From Oerskovia merdavium (GTDB lineage Bacteria > Actinomycetota > Actinomycetes > Actinomycetales > Cellulomonadaceae), in NCBI RefSeq assembly GCF_014836755.1, contig NZ_JACSQF010000001.1:293754-357753 (forward strand): a stretch of 64,000 nucleotides of DNA, in the 5' to 3' direction. Under the pieces are notes generated by a model, which was not told the origin of the DNA, searched no databases, and saw nothing but the letters and a program-made list of their open reading frames with translations. The position numbers were made by a program, and so were the translations under genes. Below are positions 52,723 to 62,244 of this stretch, one piece after another (positions within the stretch are counted from its first letter, which is position 1; every line of letters begins with the position of its first letter).

Positions 52723-54003
52723 ATGCCCGCTCACCACGACCCGTTCGACGCCGGGTTCTCCGGCGACCGCGACCGGGACTACGAGATCCGCACCGTCCTG
52801 GGCGGCGCCACGAACGGGACGGCGGACGTGGGCGAGGTCCTCGCGGCCGTCGCGCACGTCCGCGACAAGGACCACCAGGGGTGGTTCGACGCGTGGCACG
52901 CGCTCGGCGACCGCGTGGCCGGGATCGCCACGGACGCGGCAGCCGCCGGGCACGACGCGAGCGCTGCCGCCGCGTTCCTGCGCGCGTCCGCGTACTACGC
53001 GGTCGCGGTCGACGCGGTCGCGGCCCTCGGCAGCGACGACCTGCTCCTGCCCACCTTCCGCAAGCACCGCGCCGCGTGGGACCGGTGGGTCGGGACGAGC
53101 GGGCTCGACGTCGAACGCGTCGACGTCCCGTACGAGGACACGACCCTGCCCGGCTACCTCTTCCACGCCCCCCGGATGCCTGGCGGCTCGACGACCGGCG
53201 ACGCGGGGCGCGGGCCCGCTGGTCCGCGACCTCTCCTGGTCGCGGTCAACGGGTCCGACGGCTCGTTGACCGCGATGTGGAACGCGTGCGCGGCGGGAGC
53301 CCTGCGTCGCGGCTACCACGCGTTCGTGTTCGACGGCCCGGGGCAGCAGTCGATGCTGTTCGAGCACGGCACGCCCTTCCGGTACGACTTCGAGGCGGTC
53401 CTGACTCCCGTGCTCGACGCCCTCGTGGACCGACCGGACGTGGACGCGCAGCGGGTCGCCGTCTACGGCTCGAGCCAGGCCGGGTACTGGGTGCCGCGGG
53501 CGCTCGCGTTCGAGCACCGCCCCGCGGCGGCCGTGGTCGATCCCGGGGTCGTCGAGGTCGCGGCCTCGTGGACGACGACGATGCCGAAGGCTCTCCTCAA
53601 GCTTCTCGACGAGGGCAAGGACCACGCGTTCGACCGGGACATGGACCTGGGCCTGCGCCTGTCGAAGGGCACGGCGGCCACGTGGCGGTTCCGTTCGCGG
53701 CCGTACGGCGTCGAGGGCTACGCCGCGACGCTCCGCGCGGTCCAGAAGTACGACCTGCGGGACGTCGCCGCCCGCATCACCACGCCCCTGCTCGTGACGG
53801 CCCCCGAGGGCGAGCAGTTCTGGCCCGGCCAGTCCGAGGAGCTCGTCCGGCTCGCGCCCGACGTCGCGACCCTCGTGCGGTTCACCGCCGCCGAGGGGGC
53901 GAGCCTGCACTGCCAGCCCCTCGCCCGCGCCCTGACCGAGCAACGGGTCTTCGACTGGCTCGACGAGGCGCTCGCCCCGGTGCTCGTGGCCGACGAGCGG
54001 TGA
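52723..54003 (+). CDS. alpha/beta hydrolase (2,6-dihydropseudooxynicotine hydrolase/FrsA-like)
   Basis: A 426-residue esterase/hydrolase. A helical N-terminal cap of about 150 residues precedes the alpha/beta core: LLVAVNGSDGS, FVFDGPGQQSML, the nucleophile elbow YGSSQAGYW (Ser), acid in VTAPEGEQFWPGQ and His in SLHCQPLAR. This cap-plus-core layout matches the FrsA/DHPON-hydrolase group. GAGGGG precedes the ATG. Monocistronic; substrate unknown. Confidence 0.87.
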   Translation: MPAHHDPFDAGFSGDRDRDYEIRTVLGGATNGTADVGEVLAAVAHVRDKDHQGWFDAWHALGDRVAGIATDAAAAGHDASAAAAFLRASAYYAVAVDAVAALGSDDLLLPTFRKHRAAWDRWVGTSGLDVERVDVPYEDTTLPGYLFHAPRMPGGSTTGDAGRGPAGPRPLLVAVNGSDGSLTAMWNACAAGALRRGYHAFVFDGPGQQSMLFEHGTPFRYDFEAVLTPVLDALVDRPDVDAQRVAVYGSSQAGYWVPRALAFEHRPAAAVVDPGVVEVAASWTTTMPKALLKLLDEGKDHAFDRDMDLGLRLSKGTAATWRFRSRPYGVEGYAATLRAVQKYDLRDVAARITTPLLVTAPEGEQFWPGQSEELVRLAPDVATLVRFTAAEGASLHCQPLARALTEQRVFDWLDEALAPVLVADER

Positions 54004-54009
54004 GCGCAC

Positions 54010-54044
54010 GAGGCCCGCCCGTCCGGGAAGGACGGGCGGGCCTC
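54010..54044. terminator. bidirectional terminator between the hydrolase and RND genes
   Basis: A perfect 15-bp stem GAGGCCCGCCCGTCC / GGACGGGCGGGCCTC with loop GGGAA lies between the two convergent stops. Confidence 0.85.
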
Positions 54045-54089
54045 GGTGTGCTGAGCCCTCGCGGGACAGCGTGCAGGACGCAGCAGGTG

Positions 54090-57000
54090 TCAGACCGCGG
54101 GCTCGACCTCCGGCTCCTCGGTGGTCTTGCCGACGAGCTCGGCGGCCTCGGCGTCACGCTTCGCAGCGCGCCTGGCAGCCCGCTTCTCGCCCGCACGCTC
54201 GGCGATCGTGTAGAGCACGGGCACCACGACGAGCGTGAGCAGCGTCGAGGACAGGAGCCCGCCGATCACGACGAGGGCGAGCGGCTGCGAGATGAACGAG
54301 CCGCCACCCGTGATGCCGATCGCCATGGGCGTGAGCGCGAAGATCGTCGCCGCGGCCGTCATGACGATGGGGCGCAGGCGCTGGCGCGAGCCCTCGAGCA
54401 CGGCCTCGTCCAGCCCGCGCCCCTGCTGGCGGTACTGGTTGATGAGGTCGATGAGGACGATCGCGTTCGAGACCACGATCCCCACCAGCATGAGCATGCC
54501 GATGAGCGCCGGCACACCGAGCGGCGTGCCGGTCGCGAGCAGCAGGAGCAGCGCACCGGTCGCGGCGAAGGGGATCGACACGAGCAGGATGAACGGCTGC
54601 AGCAGGCTGCGGAACGTCGCGACCATGACGAGGTAGACGATCGCGATCGCGACCAGGAGCGCGAGGCCCAGGTCGGCGAACGCGTCGGCCTGCTGGGTCG
54701 CGACGCCGCCGAGCTCGACGGTCGCCCCGCCCGGCAGGTCGAGGTCGTCGATCGCGGCCGTGAGGGCCGTCGTGAGCGTGCCGAGGTCCTGGCTCGCGGG
54801 CGTGACCGCGATGGTCGCGCTGCGCTCGCCGTTGACCCGGGAGATCGACGTGGGGACCTCGACCTCGTCGATGCTCGCGATCTGCGTGAGCGGGACGACG
54901 CCCGCGGCCGTGGGTACCACGAGCGCCTCGAGCTCGTCGACCGTGGCAGGAGCCTGCCCGACGGCGACGCGCACCTGCACGGGGCCGTCACCGAGGTTCA
55001 CGCTGCCCACGGGCGAGGGCGACATGAGGCTCGCGACGGTCCCGGCGACCTGGGTCTCGGTGAGCCCGACGGCGGCTGCCGCGTCCCGGTCGACCGTCAC
55101 CTGGATCGTGGACTGCGCGCTCGCGAGGTTGTTGGTGACCTCGGACGCGCCCTCGGTGTCCTCGGCGAGCTGCTGGACCTGGTCGGCCGCGTCGGCCAGC
55201 GTCTCGGTGTCGGGAGCACGGACCACGAGGTCGACGGTCGAGCTGCCGAACGCCGCGTCGGCGCCCGCGACCGTGATGCCCTCGGAGTCCTCGCCGCCCA
55301 GGTCGGCGACCGCGTCACGGACCTCCTGCTGCGCCGCGACGCCGTCGGCGTCGGCCGAGAGGGTGAGCGAGAAGGTGGCCTTCGGCGACCCTCCGCCGCC
55401 GAAGAACGCGGCCTCGGGGCCGCCCGCGGTACCGACGGTCGTCTGGACGGTGTCGACGGACTCGAGGTCCATGAGCGCCTGCTCGACCTCACGAGCCGCG
55501 GCGTCCTGCGTCGCCAAGGACGTGCCCGGTGCGAAGGACTCGGTGACCGTGATCGTGTCCTGACCGGAGTCGCCCAGGAAGTTGGTCTCGAGGCGCGGCA
55601 CGAGCGCTACCGTGCCCGCGAGGACCGCGACAGCGACCGTCAGCGTGATGGCGGGGTGGCGCAGAGCGGCGTTGAGCGTCGGCAGGTAGCCGCGCTGCCA
55701 CAGCCCGCGGCGCTCCTTGAGCTCGGCCTCCTCGCGAGCCTGCTCCGCCACGATCCGAGCCTGCTCGGGGTCGGCCGGGACCGCGGGGGCCTTGATGAAC
55801 CAGTAGGCCAGGACGGGGACGATCGTCAGCGCGACGAGCAGCGACGCCGTCATGGCGATCGCGACCGTCATGGCGAACGGACGGAAGAGCTCGCCGACCA
55901 TGCCGCCGACCAGCGCGATGGGCAGGAAGACCGCGACGGTGCAGACGGTCGAGGCCGTGATCGCGCCGCCGACCTCCTTGACCGCGGTGAGGATCGCGGT
56001 GGTCTTCTTCTCGCCGTAGGACAGGTGTCTCTTGATGTTCTCGATCACGACGATCGAGTCGTCGACCACGCGGCCGATCGCGACCGTCATGGCCCCGAGG
56101 GTCAGGATGTTCAGGGTGTACCCGGTCGCGTTCATGACGATGAACGTGACGAACAGGGACAGCGGGATCGAGACGGCCGAGACGAGGGTCGAGCGCAGGG
56201 ACGTGAGGAACAGCAGGATCACGACGACCGCGAACACCAGGCCGAGGAGGCCCTCGGTCGCGAGGCCCTCGATGGACTCCTCGATGAACGGGGCCTGGTC
56301 GAACACGACCTCGACGCGCACGTCGCTCGCCTCGAGGGCGCCGTCCATGTCCTCGATCGCGGTCTGGATCGCGTGCGAGACCTCGACCGTGTTGCCGGCC
56401 GGGGTCTTGGTGATCGCCACGGCGAGCGCGGGCTCGCCGTCGAGGCGCGAGTAGGAGGTCGCGGGCTGCGGGCCCACGGTCACGGTCGCGACGTCGCCCA
56501 GGGTCACGGGCGCGCTCGGAGCGATCCCGGCTGCGGCGCCCGCGGCGGACGCGGCCGGCGAGGCGACGAGCGGCAGGTTGATCAGGTCGTCGGCGCTCGT
56601 GACCGCCGAGCCGACCTGGACGGACAGGGTGCGGTCGCCCGCGGCGACCGTCCCGGCCGGGACGACCACTCCGTTGTCCTGGAGGATCGTGGTGACCTGG
56701 GCCGGGCTCAGGCCCGCGGCGGCGAGGGCCGCGACGTCGAGGTCGATCGTGACCTGCTGGTCGGCGACGCCGCTGACCGCGACGCTGCGCACGTCCGCGA
56801 CCTCTTCGAGCGCGGGCACCACGACGCTGTCGACCGTCTGGGCGAGCGCTGCCTCGTCGGCTCCCCCGGAGACGGCGAGCTGGATCACGGGGAGGTCGTC
56901 GACCGAGCCGGTCACGACGGTCGGGTCCACGTCGGCGGGCAGCTGGCTGCTCACGCGCGTGACCGCGGTCTGGAGCTGCTGCGCGGCGAGGTCCATGTCG

Positions 57001-57299
57001 GTGCCGTACGTGAACTGCACGGTCGTCACGGACATGCCGGTCGAGGAGCTCGACGTGACGTCCTCGACGCCGTCGACTCCGCGGGCGGCGGTCTCGAGGG
57101 GGGTCGTGACCTGCTGCTCGACGATCGCCGGGGCAGATCCGGGGTACACGGCGACGACGGCGGCGGTGGGGATCTGCAGGCTCGGGATGAGCTCCTACTT
57201 GAGCGATCCCATGCTGACGACGCCGAACACGGCTATCGCGATCGTGGCGAGCGCGACGACGGCGCGGTTCGCCAACGACGTTCGGGCGAGACGGAACAC
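54090..57299 (-). pseudogene. RND efflux permease (AcrB-type) interrupted by an in-frame TAG at codon 35
   Basis: The intact frame would encode a 1,069-residue proton-driven efflux permease. A good ribosome site (GGAGG, five bases) precedes GTG 57299; the first 34 codons give the expected TM1 (FRLARTSLANRAVVALATIAIAVFGVVSMGSLK by sections). Then TAG (57197-57195) stands where relatives have Gln of KQELIPS, and the frame continues perfectly: ELIPSLQIPTAAVVAVYPGSAP and the rest with TM2-TM12. TAG is used as a normal stop elsewhere here (5945, 23178, 57972, 62849). A restart at GTG 57149 would lose TM1 and has no ribosome site. A recent inactivation, read-through or sequencing error are the alternatives. 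Divergent from a MarR gene. Confidence 0.88.
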
Positions 57300-57347
57300 G
57301 GGGCCTCCAGGGCACGGTGGATTGTCACGACGTCGTCGTCGCGGGGT

Positions 57348-57364
57348 CGTTAGCCTAACGCTAA
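57348..57364. promoter_or_regulatory. overlapping palindromes in the RND/MarR divergent region
   Basis: CGTTAGCCTAACG (57348-57360, 6-1-6) overlaps TTAGC-CTAAC-GCTAA (57350-57364). It lies about 50 bases upstream of the RND start, a natural MarR operator position. Confidence 0.6.
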
Positions 57365-57465
57365 GCAATTACGAGAAGTTCCCGTGTCCCACCAGCCGGG
57401 AAACCGCAGGTCACGGCCCCTCAGGGGGCCAGGGCGCCCGCCGCGCCTCCGATAGAGTCGGCCGC

Positions 57466-57972
57466 GTGACCCCGTCCCCCGACCCCGACCGCGCCCGGCT
57501 CGAGCACGAGCTCGTCGAGGCGCAGCGCGCCCTGCAGGAGCTCGTCCTCGCGCGACGCCTCGAGCCGCTCATGCGCACGCACCTGACGGCCCAGCAGATG
57601 CGCGCCCTGGGGATCCTGCTCATCGACGGCGAGCGCAGCACGACCCACCTCGGCGAGGTCCTGGGAGTCAGCCCCGCCACGATCTCCGGGATCGTCGACC
57701 GGCTCGAGGCCGCCGGCATGGCGTCCCGTCGCGCCGACCCCGAGGACGGGCGCGTCCGCCTCGTGGCCGCGACCGAGCGCGGTGCCGAGGCGGTGCGCAG
57801 CATCGTCGCGAACGACGGGCCCGCGGGTCCCGAGACGCTCGCACTGCTCACGGTCCCCGAGCTCGAAGGGCTCAAGGCGGGCCTCGGCGGGCTCCTGCGC
57901 GTCGTGCGCGAGGGTGGCGCGCGGGCCCCGGAGACCCCCGCCCAGGACACCTCGCACCCGGGCGAGCAGTAG
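57466..57972 (+). CDS. MarR-family regulator of the RND gene
   Basis: A 168-residue MarR protein. Helix-turn-helix and wing: HLTAQQMRALGILL, TTHLGEVLGVSPATISGIVDRLEAAGM by sections, ADPEDGRVRLVAAT. GTG start lies seven bases after TAGAGT (leaderless). Divergent from the RND permease gene and likely its repressor through the 57348-57364 site. It remains intact although its probable target is broken. Confidence 0.9.
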   Translation: MTPSPDPDRARLEHELVEAQRALQELVLARRLEPLMRTHLTAQQMRALGILLIDGERSTTHLGEVLGVSPATISGIVDRLEAAGMASRRADPEDGRVRLVAATERGAEAVRSIVANDGPAGPETLALLTVPELEGLKAGLGGLLRVVREGGARAPETPAQDTSHPGEQ

Positions 57973-57986
57973 GCGCGGGGCGGGCT

Positions 57987-58037
57987 GCGCCGTCGGGCCG
58001 GCGGCGGGCGCGTCCCCCCACGGATGCCCGACGGCGC
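57987..58037. terminator. bidirectional terminator between MarR and MFS genes
   Basis: A perfect 12-bp stem GCGCCGTCGGGC / GCCCGACGGCGC (57987-57998, 58026-58037) with a 27-base loop, between convergent genes. Confidence 0.7.
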
Positions 58038-58051
58038 CTCCCGCCTCCCGC

Positions 58052-59287
58052 TCAGATCTCGCCGAGCGCTTCCTCGGGCGTCCCCTCGACGGCCCGCGCA
58101 CGACGGTTCCAGCGCGACCACAGGACCGACTCCCCCAGCTCGCCCGCCATCCTGTGGGCGGTCGCGAGGAACGCGACGACCCCGACGAGCAGCACGCCCG
58201 CGCCGACCCAGTACGGGACCGAGAGCCCGACCGGGTGGAGCAGGCCCGCGATCACGGGAGCCGGGGCCGCGAAGCCCCACCGGACCAGGTTGAAGGCACC
58301 GGTGGTCACGCGCCGGTCGGGGCTGCCGAGCGCGAGCGAGAGGTCGGTCAGGTTGGCGTTCGCGATGCCCATGAACACCCCGGCGACCACCAGGACGACG
58401 ACCGACCCGGCCGTGCCGAGGTCGAGCGCGAGGGCCACCGTGGCCAGGAGCACGCCCACGACGGCGATCCCCATGGTCTGGACGGCACCGACCGTGTGCG
58501 CGAGCCTGTGCCCCACGACGAGGATGCCGAACGCGAGCCCGATGCCCCAGGCCGTGAAGACGAGGCCGAGCGGGATGACGTCGAGACCCAGGAACACCGG
58601 CGTGTAGCCCAGGATGATGAAGAACACGAAGTTGTAGGCCGCGGTCACGATGCACAGCGCCCGGAAGCCGGGCTTGCGGAAGAGCGCGAAGACCTGGCCC
58701 ACGTGGAGCGGCGCCGGCTTCTCGGCCGGGTCCTTGAGACGTGTGATCGACAACGCGAGCGCGACGATCATGAACAGGCCGCACGCGAGGAACGGGATGC
58801 GCCAGCTGAACTGGCCCAGCAGCCCGCCGATGAGCGGGCCGACCGCGAAGCCCAGGCCCACGCAGGTCTCGAACAGCCCGACGACCCACTCGCGGTCGTT
58901 CGCGAGCGAGACGAGCAGGACCATCGCGGTCGCGAAGAACATCGCGTTGCCCAGTCCCCACAGCCCGCGCAGCGCGGCGAGCTGACCGATGTTCTGCGAG
59001 AGCGCCGCGAGGATCGCCGCGACGGCGACCAGGCTCACGCCCGCGCCGAGGACCTTCTTGTACCCGAACCTCCCGGTCGCGAGGACGGCCGGGATCATGC
59101 CGATCGCCATGACCGCGATGTAGGCCGTGAAGAGCAGCTCGATCTGCCAGGTGCTCGCGCCGATCTCCTGGCCGATGATCGGCAGGATCGGGTCGACCAC
59201 GGCGATGCCCGCGATGGCGAAGAAGGCCGTGAGGGCGGTCGCGTAGATCGCGGTCTTGTTGGGCTCGTTCCTGGTGGTTCTGGACAC
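58052..59287 (-). CDS. MFS drug/metabolite exporter
   Basis: A 411-residue major facilitator protein with 12 spans. DHA1-type features: AVVDPILPIIGQEIGAS near TM1, ATGRFGYKKVLGAG in the loop 2-3, GFAVGPLIGGLLGQFSWRIPF in TM5 (antiporter motif C) by sections. GTG start preceded by GGGGGA. Divergent from a MarR gene with a clear operator between them, so inducible efflux is likely; substrate unknown. Confidence 0.92.
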   Translation of the reverse strand: MSRTTRNEPNKTAIYATALTAFFAIAGIAVVDPILPIIGQEIGASTWQIELLFTAYIAVMAIGMIPAVLATGRFGYKKVLGAGVSLVAVAAILAALSQNIGQLAALRGLWGLGNAMFFATAMVLLVSLANDREWVVGLFETCVGLGFAVGPLIGGLLGQFSWRIPFLACGLFMIVALALSITRLKDPAEKPAPLHVGQVFALFRKPGFRALCIVTAAYNFVFFIILGYTPVFLGLDVIPLGLVFTAWGIGLAFGILVVGHRLAHTVGAVQTMGIAVVGVLLATVALALDLGTAGSVVVLVVAGVFMGIANANLTDLSLALGSPDRRVTTGAFNLVRWGFAAPAPVIAGLLHPVGLSVPYWVGAGVLLVGVVAFLATAHRMAGELGESVLWSRWNRRARAVEGTPEEALGEI

Positions 59288-59347
59288 ACGTCCCCCGGGT
59301 CTGTGGGTGCTGGTGCGCGGGCCGCTGCGGCCTCGCTGGGAATTTAC

Positions 59348-59377
59348 CTGCATCATGCAGATAACTACCTGTAGAAT
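59348..59377. promoter_or_regulatory. MarR operator and promoter between MFS and MarR genes
   Basis: The perfect palindrome CTGCATCATGCAG (59348-59360) sits at the -35 position of the MarR gene, whose -10 box TAGAAT (59372-59377) is six bases before the ATG. It would block both divergent promoters. Confidence 0.7.
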
Positions 59378-59383
59378 ACACCC

Positions 59384-59938
59384 ATGACAGCTGCTCGGGG
59401 TAACAGTTCTGTGGATCGCGTCGCCGAGGGCAACACCGGGGCGCCCGATCCGGCCGCGCGCGAGGTGCTCTCGACCATCGAGCTCAAGCTCGCCCAGCTC
59501 CTGCGACGCGCCGAACGGACGACGGCCGCAGGGCGCGCCAAGTCGGCCCGGGCGGGCGGGCCACCGAGCGGCTCCCTGGACAGGTCGGCCTACCTCCTGC
59601 TCCACGACCTCCTCGTCGACGGCGCCCAGAACGTCAACACCCTCGCCGACCACCTGGGCCTCGACGCCTCGACCGTGACCCGCCAGGTCGTCGCGATGGA
59701 GAAGGCCGGCCTCGCCCGCCGCACGCGCGACCCCGCGGACGGGCGCGCCGTCCTGGTCGAGGCCACGCCGCAGGGCATCGACGAGCTCGCCCGGCACCGC
59801 GAGATGCGCACCGAGCTCTACGCCGAGGTCCTGGCCGACTGGTCACGCCTCGACCGGGCGCTCCTGGGCGAGCTGCTCGAACGGCTCAACGACGACCTGG
59901 ACGCCTACAAGCGCGGCGGACGCAGGGGTGGGGACTGA
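59384..59938 (+). CDS. MarR-family regulator of the MFS exporter
   Basis: A 184-residue MarR protein with a longer N-terminus than most. HTH/wing: NVNTLADHLGLDASTVTRQVVAMEKAGLARR by sections, TRDPADGRAVLVEATPQG. Leaderless ATG as above. Expected to repress itself and the MFS gene by binding the 59348-59360 palindrome. Confidence 0.92.
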   Translation: MTAARGNSSVDRVAEGNTGAPDPAAREVLSTIELKLAQLLRRAERTTAAGRAKSARAGGPPSGSLDRSAYLLLHDLLVDGAQNVNTLADHLGLDASTVTRQVVAMEKAGLARRTRDPADGRAVLVEATPQGIDELARHREMRTELYAEVLADWSRLDRALLGELLERLNDDLDAYKRGGRRGGD

Positions 59939-60022
59939 CGGCGTCGCCACGGCGCAGCCCGGTCGGACGGCCCGTGCCCCTGGGCCCGTGCGACGGACGG
60001 GCGTCACAGCACCCGACGCAGG

Positions 60023-60529
60023 TCACGCGAGGCGCTGGGTAGCGAGATGACGCTCGAGGCGACCGACGGCACCCCGCAACCTCGTCCGGTCGGGACTCGT
60101 CAGCACGGCGCTCTCGTCCGCGTGCGGCAGATCGAGGATCAGAGTGACGCCGCACCCGCGGACAGCCGCCGAGCGTGCGCGCCCGCTCTTGCCATCGAGC
60201 AGCAGATCGGGTGGAGGCATCCGGATCGCCTGCCACGCGAAGAGCCACCCTTGGCCCGCCCGGTCGAGCCTGTCGGCAGCATCGAGCACCTCCGCCGGGC
60301 TCATGATCAGGTCGTACCGGAGCCTCCGCACCCTGCGAACCCCCGCGACATCGAGCGGTGCGAGCGGGACGTCGACGTCGTGCCAGCCCGACCGGAAGGG
60401 TAGGTGCCCCTCGATCACCACGAACGGGACCTCCAGATCGAGGGCCTGCACGAGCGTCGACGGGTGCATGCCGTGCACGCCGACCGACCACAACCCGTCA
60501 GCCGTCTCGCGCGGCTCCTCGATGCTCAC
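60023..60529 (-). CDS. hypothetical protein
   Basis: A 168-residue protein that I do not recognise. It is hydrophilic with no span or signal peptide; visible blocks are VGVHGMHPSTLVQALDLEVPFVVIEGHLPF by sections and LRYDLIMSPAEVLDAADRLDRAGQGWLFAW. The GTG start is preceded at six bases by TAGGGT, the same layout as neighbouring real genes, which supports it being expressed. It is convergent with the MarR gene and divergent from the ArsR-type gene. Confidence 0.7.
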   Translation of the reverse strand: MSIEEPRETADGLWSVGVHGMHPSTLVQALDLEVPFVVIEGHLPFRSGWHDVDVPLAPLDVAGVRRVRRLRYDLIMSPAEVLDAADRLDRAGQGWLFAWQAIRMPPPDLLLDGKSGRARSAAVRGCGVTLILDLPHADESAVLTSPDRTRLRGAVGRLERHLATQRLA

Positions 60530-60575
60530 GGTGACACCCTAGCCAGTCGGGCCCACCACGCCCGCCCACAACAGC

Positions 60576-60631
60576 TCCAAAGAACTTGTTGCAAAGAAAC
60601 TCTTGCAAAGAGATCTTTGCATCGCTACGGT
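60576..60631 (+). promoter_or_regulatory. promoter with three CAAAGA repeats and operator of the ArsR-ClpP locus
   Basis: Repeats of (T)CAAAGAA/G occur at about 60578, 60591 and 60605, roughly 14 bases apart. The last is half of the palindrome TGCAAAGAGATCTTTGCA (60604-60621). -35 TTGCAA (60603-60608), a 17-base spacer and -10 TACGGT (60626-60631) are followed by six bases and the ATG, so the palindrome fills the promoter core. Confidence 0.75.
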
Positions 60632-60637
60632 GGTGTC

Positions 60638-61276
60638 ATGCCCACGAACCACGAACCCGAGCAGGCACCCGAGCCCCGCACTCAGCGGCCCGTCGGCCCT
60701 GACGCGCTCAAGGCGCTGTCGCACCCGTTGCGGATCCAGATCCTCGATCTCCTGGGTCACCACAGCGCACTGACGGCGAGCGGTCTGGCCGAGCTGCTCG
60801 GCGAGTCGAGCGGCGCCACGAGCTACCACCTGCGCCAGCTCGAGCGTCACGGGTTCGTCCAGGAGGTCCCGGGCCGTGGCACCGCCCGCGAGCGCTGGTG
60901 GGAGCGAGCGCCCGGCGGGTTCACCATCGAGCTGCCCGACGACGAGGCCGCGGCCGACGACGGCAACCAAGGCGCCGTCGTCGCGACGCTGGCGGTCAAC
61001 CGCGAGTTCGAGGCCATGCGTCAGCGCAAGATCATGGACTTCCTCGACAACGCCCGCACCCTCGACCGCGCGTGGCTCGACTCGGGCGCGACGCTCGCCA
61101 CGATCAACATGTGGCTCACCAAGGAGCAGCTCGCCGAGGTGCAGGCCGAGTGGCAGCGCTTCAGCGACACGGTCCTCGACCGGTTCGCCGGTCAGCAGGA
61201 CACCCCCGGGGCCCGCCCCGTCCAGGTCCACTTCAACGCGTTCCCCCTGATCAACGGCAAGGAGAACCCCTCATGA
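60638..61276 (+). CDS. ArsR-like winged-helix regulator of the clpP pair
   Basis: A 212-residue regulator. Winged helix in the first 95 residues: [50 protein letters not shown] by sections, with an ArsR/HTH_20-type fold and no obvious metal-binding cysteines; the C-terminal half is helical. Leaderless ATG. Its stop overlaps the next start (ATGA). It probably represses itself and the downstream genes through the CAAAGA sites. Confidence 0.9.
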   Translation: MPTNHEPEQAPEPRTQRPVGPDALKALSHPLRIQILDLLGHHSALTASGLAELLGESSGATSYHLRQLERHGFVQEVPGRGTARERWWERAPGGFTIELPDDEAAADDGNQGAVVATLAVNREFEAMRQRKIMDFLDNARTLDRAWLDSGATLATINMWLTKEQLAEVQAEWQRFSDTVLDRFAGQQDTPGARPVQVHFNAFPLINGKENPS

Positions 61277-61500
61277 GCGCCTACGCACCGACCCGCGCCG
61301 ACCTCCGTTCACCGTCCCTGCGCGCGCTGCGCCCGAGCGACCGGTTCCTCGTCGTGACGGGCGCCCGGCTCACGACCTGGGGCGAGCGCCGCGCAGCCTC
61401 GCACGCGCTGCGGCTCGCTCGCCGCACCGGGCTCGACGCCGCCGCGGACGACCGGGCACAGCTCGCCGCTCGTCTGCACGAGGGCCGCTCGATGGTCTGA
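61273..61500 (+). CDS. 75-residue basic protein coupled to the ArsR-like regulator
   Basis: A small Arg/Ala/Leu-rich protein ([39 protein letters not shown]) predicted to be mainly helical, with no cysteine and no membrane span. The ATG overlaps the regulator stop, so it is translationally coupled; codon use is like its neighbours. Not recognised. Its position before two ClpP genes makes an adaptor or regulator role conceivable, but this is only inference. Confidence 0.65.
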   Translation: MSAYAPTRADLRSPSLRALRPSDRFLVVTGARLTTWGERRAASHALRLARRTGLDAAADDRAQLAARLHEGRSMV

Positions 61501-61502
61501 CC

Positions 61503-61552
61503 GGGTCCCGCGGTGCGTCGTCGCACCGCGGATCCCGTCTGCCGTCGGCAGA
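61503..61552 (+). promoter_or_regulatory. two hairpins between the 75-residue gene and clpP
   Basis: CCGCGGTGCG/CGCACCGCGG (61508-61517 with 61522-61531, loop TCGT, extended by GGG/CCC) is followed by TCTGCCGTCGGCAGA (61538-61552, 7-1-7). They could terminate or attenuate transcription into the clpP pair; the second could also be an operator. Confidence 0.6.
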
Positions 61553-61608
61553 TCCGCCCCCGGCAGATACCCCGACCTCGCTCTCCTCCCCCGCGAGATG
61601 GTCGAGGC

Positions 61609-62244
61609 ATGACGAACCAGCCACCGCTCCTGCGGACCGAGGCGGCCCCGCCGCCCAGTTCCCCCTTCGACGACCAGCTCGCGTCGCGCCTGCTGCACCA
61701 GCGCATCGTGGTCCTCGGCACGGCCGTCGACGACGCCGTCGCGAACCGCGTGTGCGCGCAGATCCTCCTGCTCTCGGCCGAGGACCCGCGCGCCGACATC
61801 GCGCTCTACATCAACTCGCCCGGCGGCTCGGTGAGCGCGGGGCTCGCGATCTACGACACCATCCAGCTCGTCCCCAACGACGTCAGCACGCTCGCCATGG
61901 GCTTCGCCGCGAGCATGGGCCAGTTCCTGCTGTGCACGGGCACCGCGGGCAAGCGCTACTCGCTCCCCCACGCGCGCATCATGATGCACCAGCCGTCCGC
62001 CGGGATCGGGGGGACGGCCGTGGACATCGCGATCCAGGCCGAGAACCTCGAGTACACCAAGGGACTCATGCACCGGCTCACGGCCGAGCACACGGGCCAG
62101 ACCACCGAGACCGTCACGGCCGACAGCGACCGCGACCGCTGGTTCACGGCCGAGCAGGCCCTCGCCTACGGCATGGTCGACCACGTCGTCACGTCGGTCG
62201 ACGACGTCCGCCCCACCGCCCACTCCCGGAAGGTCGGCCTCTGA
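61609..62244 (+). CDS. clpP: ClpP-type protease subunit (first of a pair)
   Basis: A 211-residue serine peptidase subunit. [20 protein letters not shown] by sections, nucleophile Ser102 in [10 protein letters not shown], His127 in MMHQPSAG, and the Asp region ADSDRDRWF. About 20 extra N-terminal residues (Pro-rich). Ends by sharing one base with the next gene (TGATG), so the two subunits are made in a fixed ratio, typical of hetero-oligomeric actinobacterial ClpP. As the pair follows an ArsR-like gene and no clpX is adjacent, it looks like an accessory, inducible Clp peptidase. Confidence 0.95.
   Translation: MTNQPPLLRTEAAPPPSSPFDDQLASRLLHQRIVVLGTAVDDAVANRVCAQILLLSAEDPRADIALYINSPGGSVSAGLAIYDTIQLVPNDVSTLAMGFAASMGQFLLCTGTAGKRYSLPHARIMMHQPSAGIGGTAVDIAIQAENLEYTKGLMHRLTAEHTGQTTETVTADSDRDRWFTAEQALAYGMVDHVVTSVDDVRPTAHSRKVGL

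Noticed and set aside
52650-57353. A very long open frame (over 1,500 codons) on the plus strand across the hydrolase and RND genes
   Set aside because: It is antisense to the RND permease, consists of Arg/Gly/Asp/Val-rich low-complexity sequence and has no domain; it arises from third-position G/C bias on the other strand.
60576-60621. CAAAGA repeats as a short CRISPR-like array
   Set aside because: The units are only about 9 bases with 4-5 base spacers and sit inside a promoter, so they are regulator sites.
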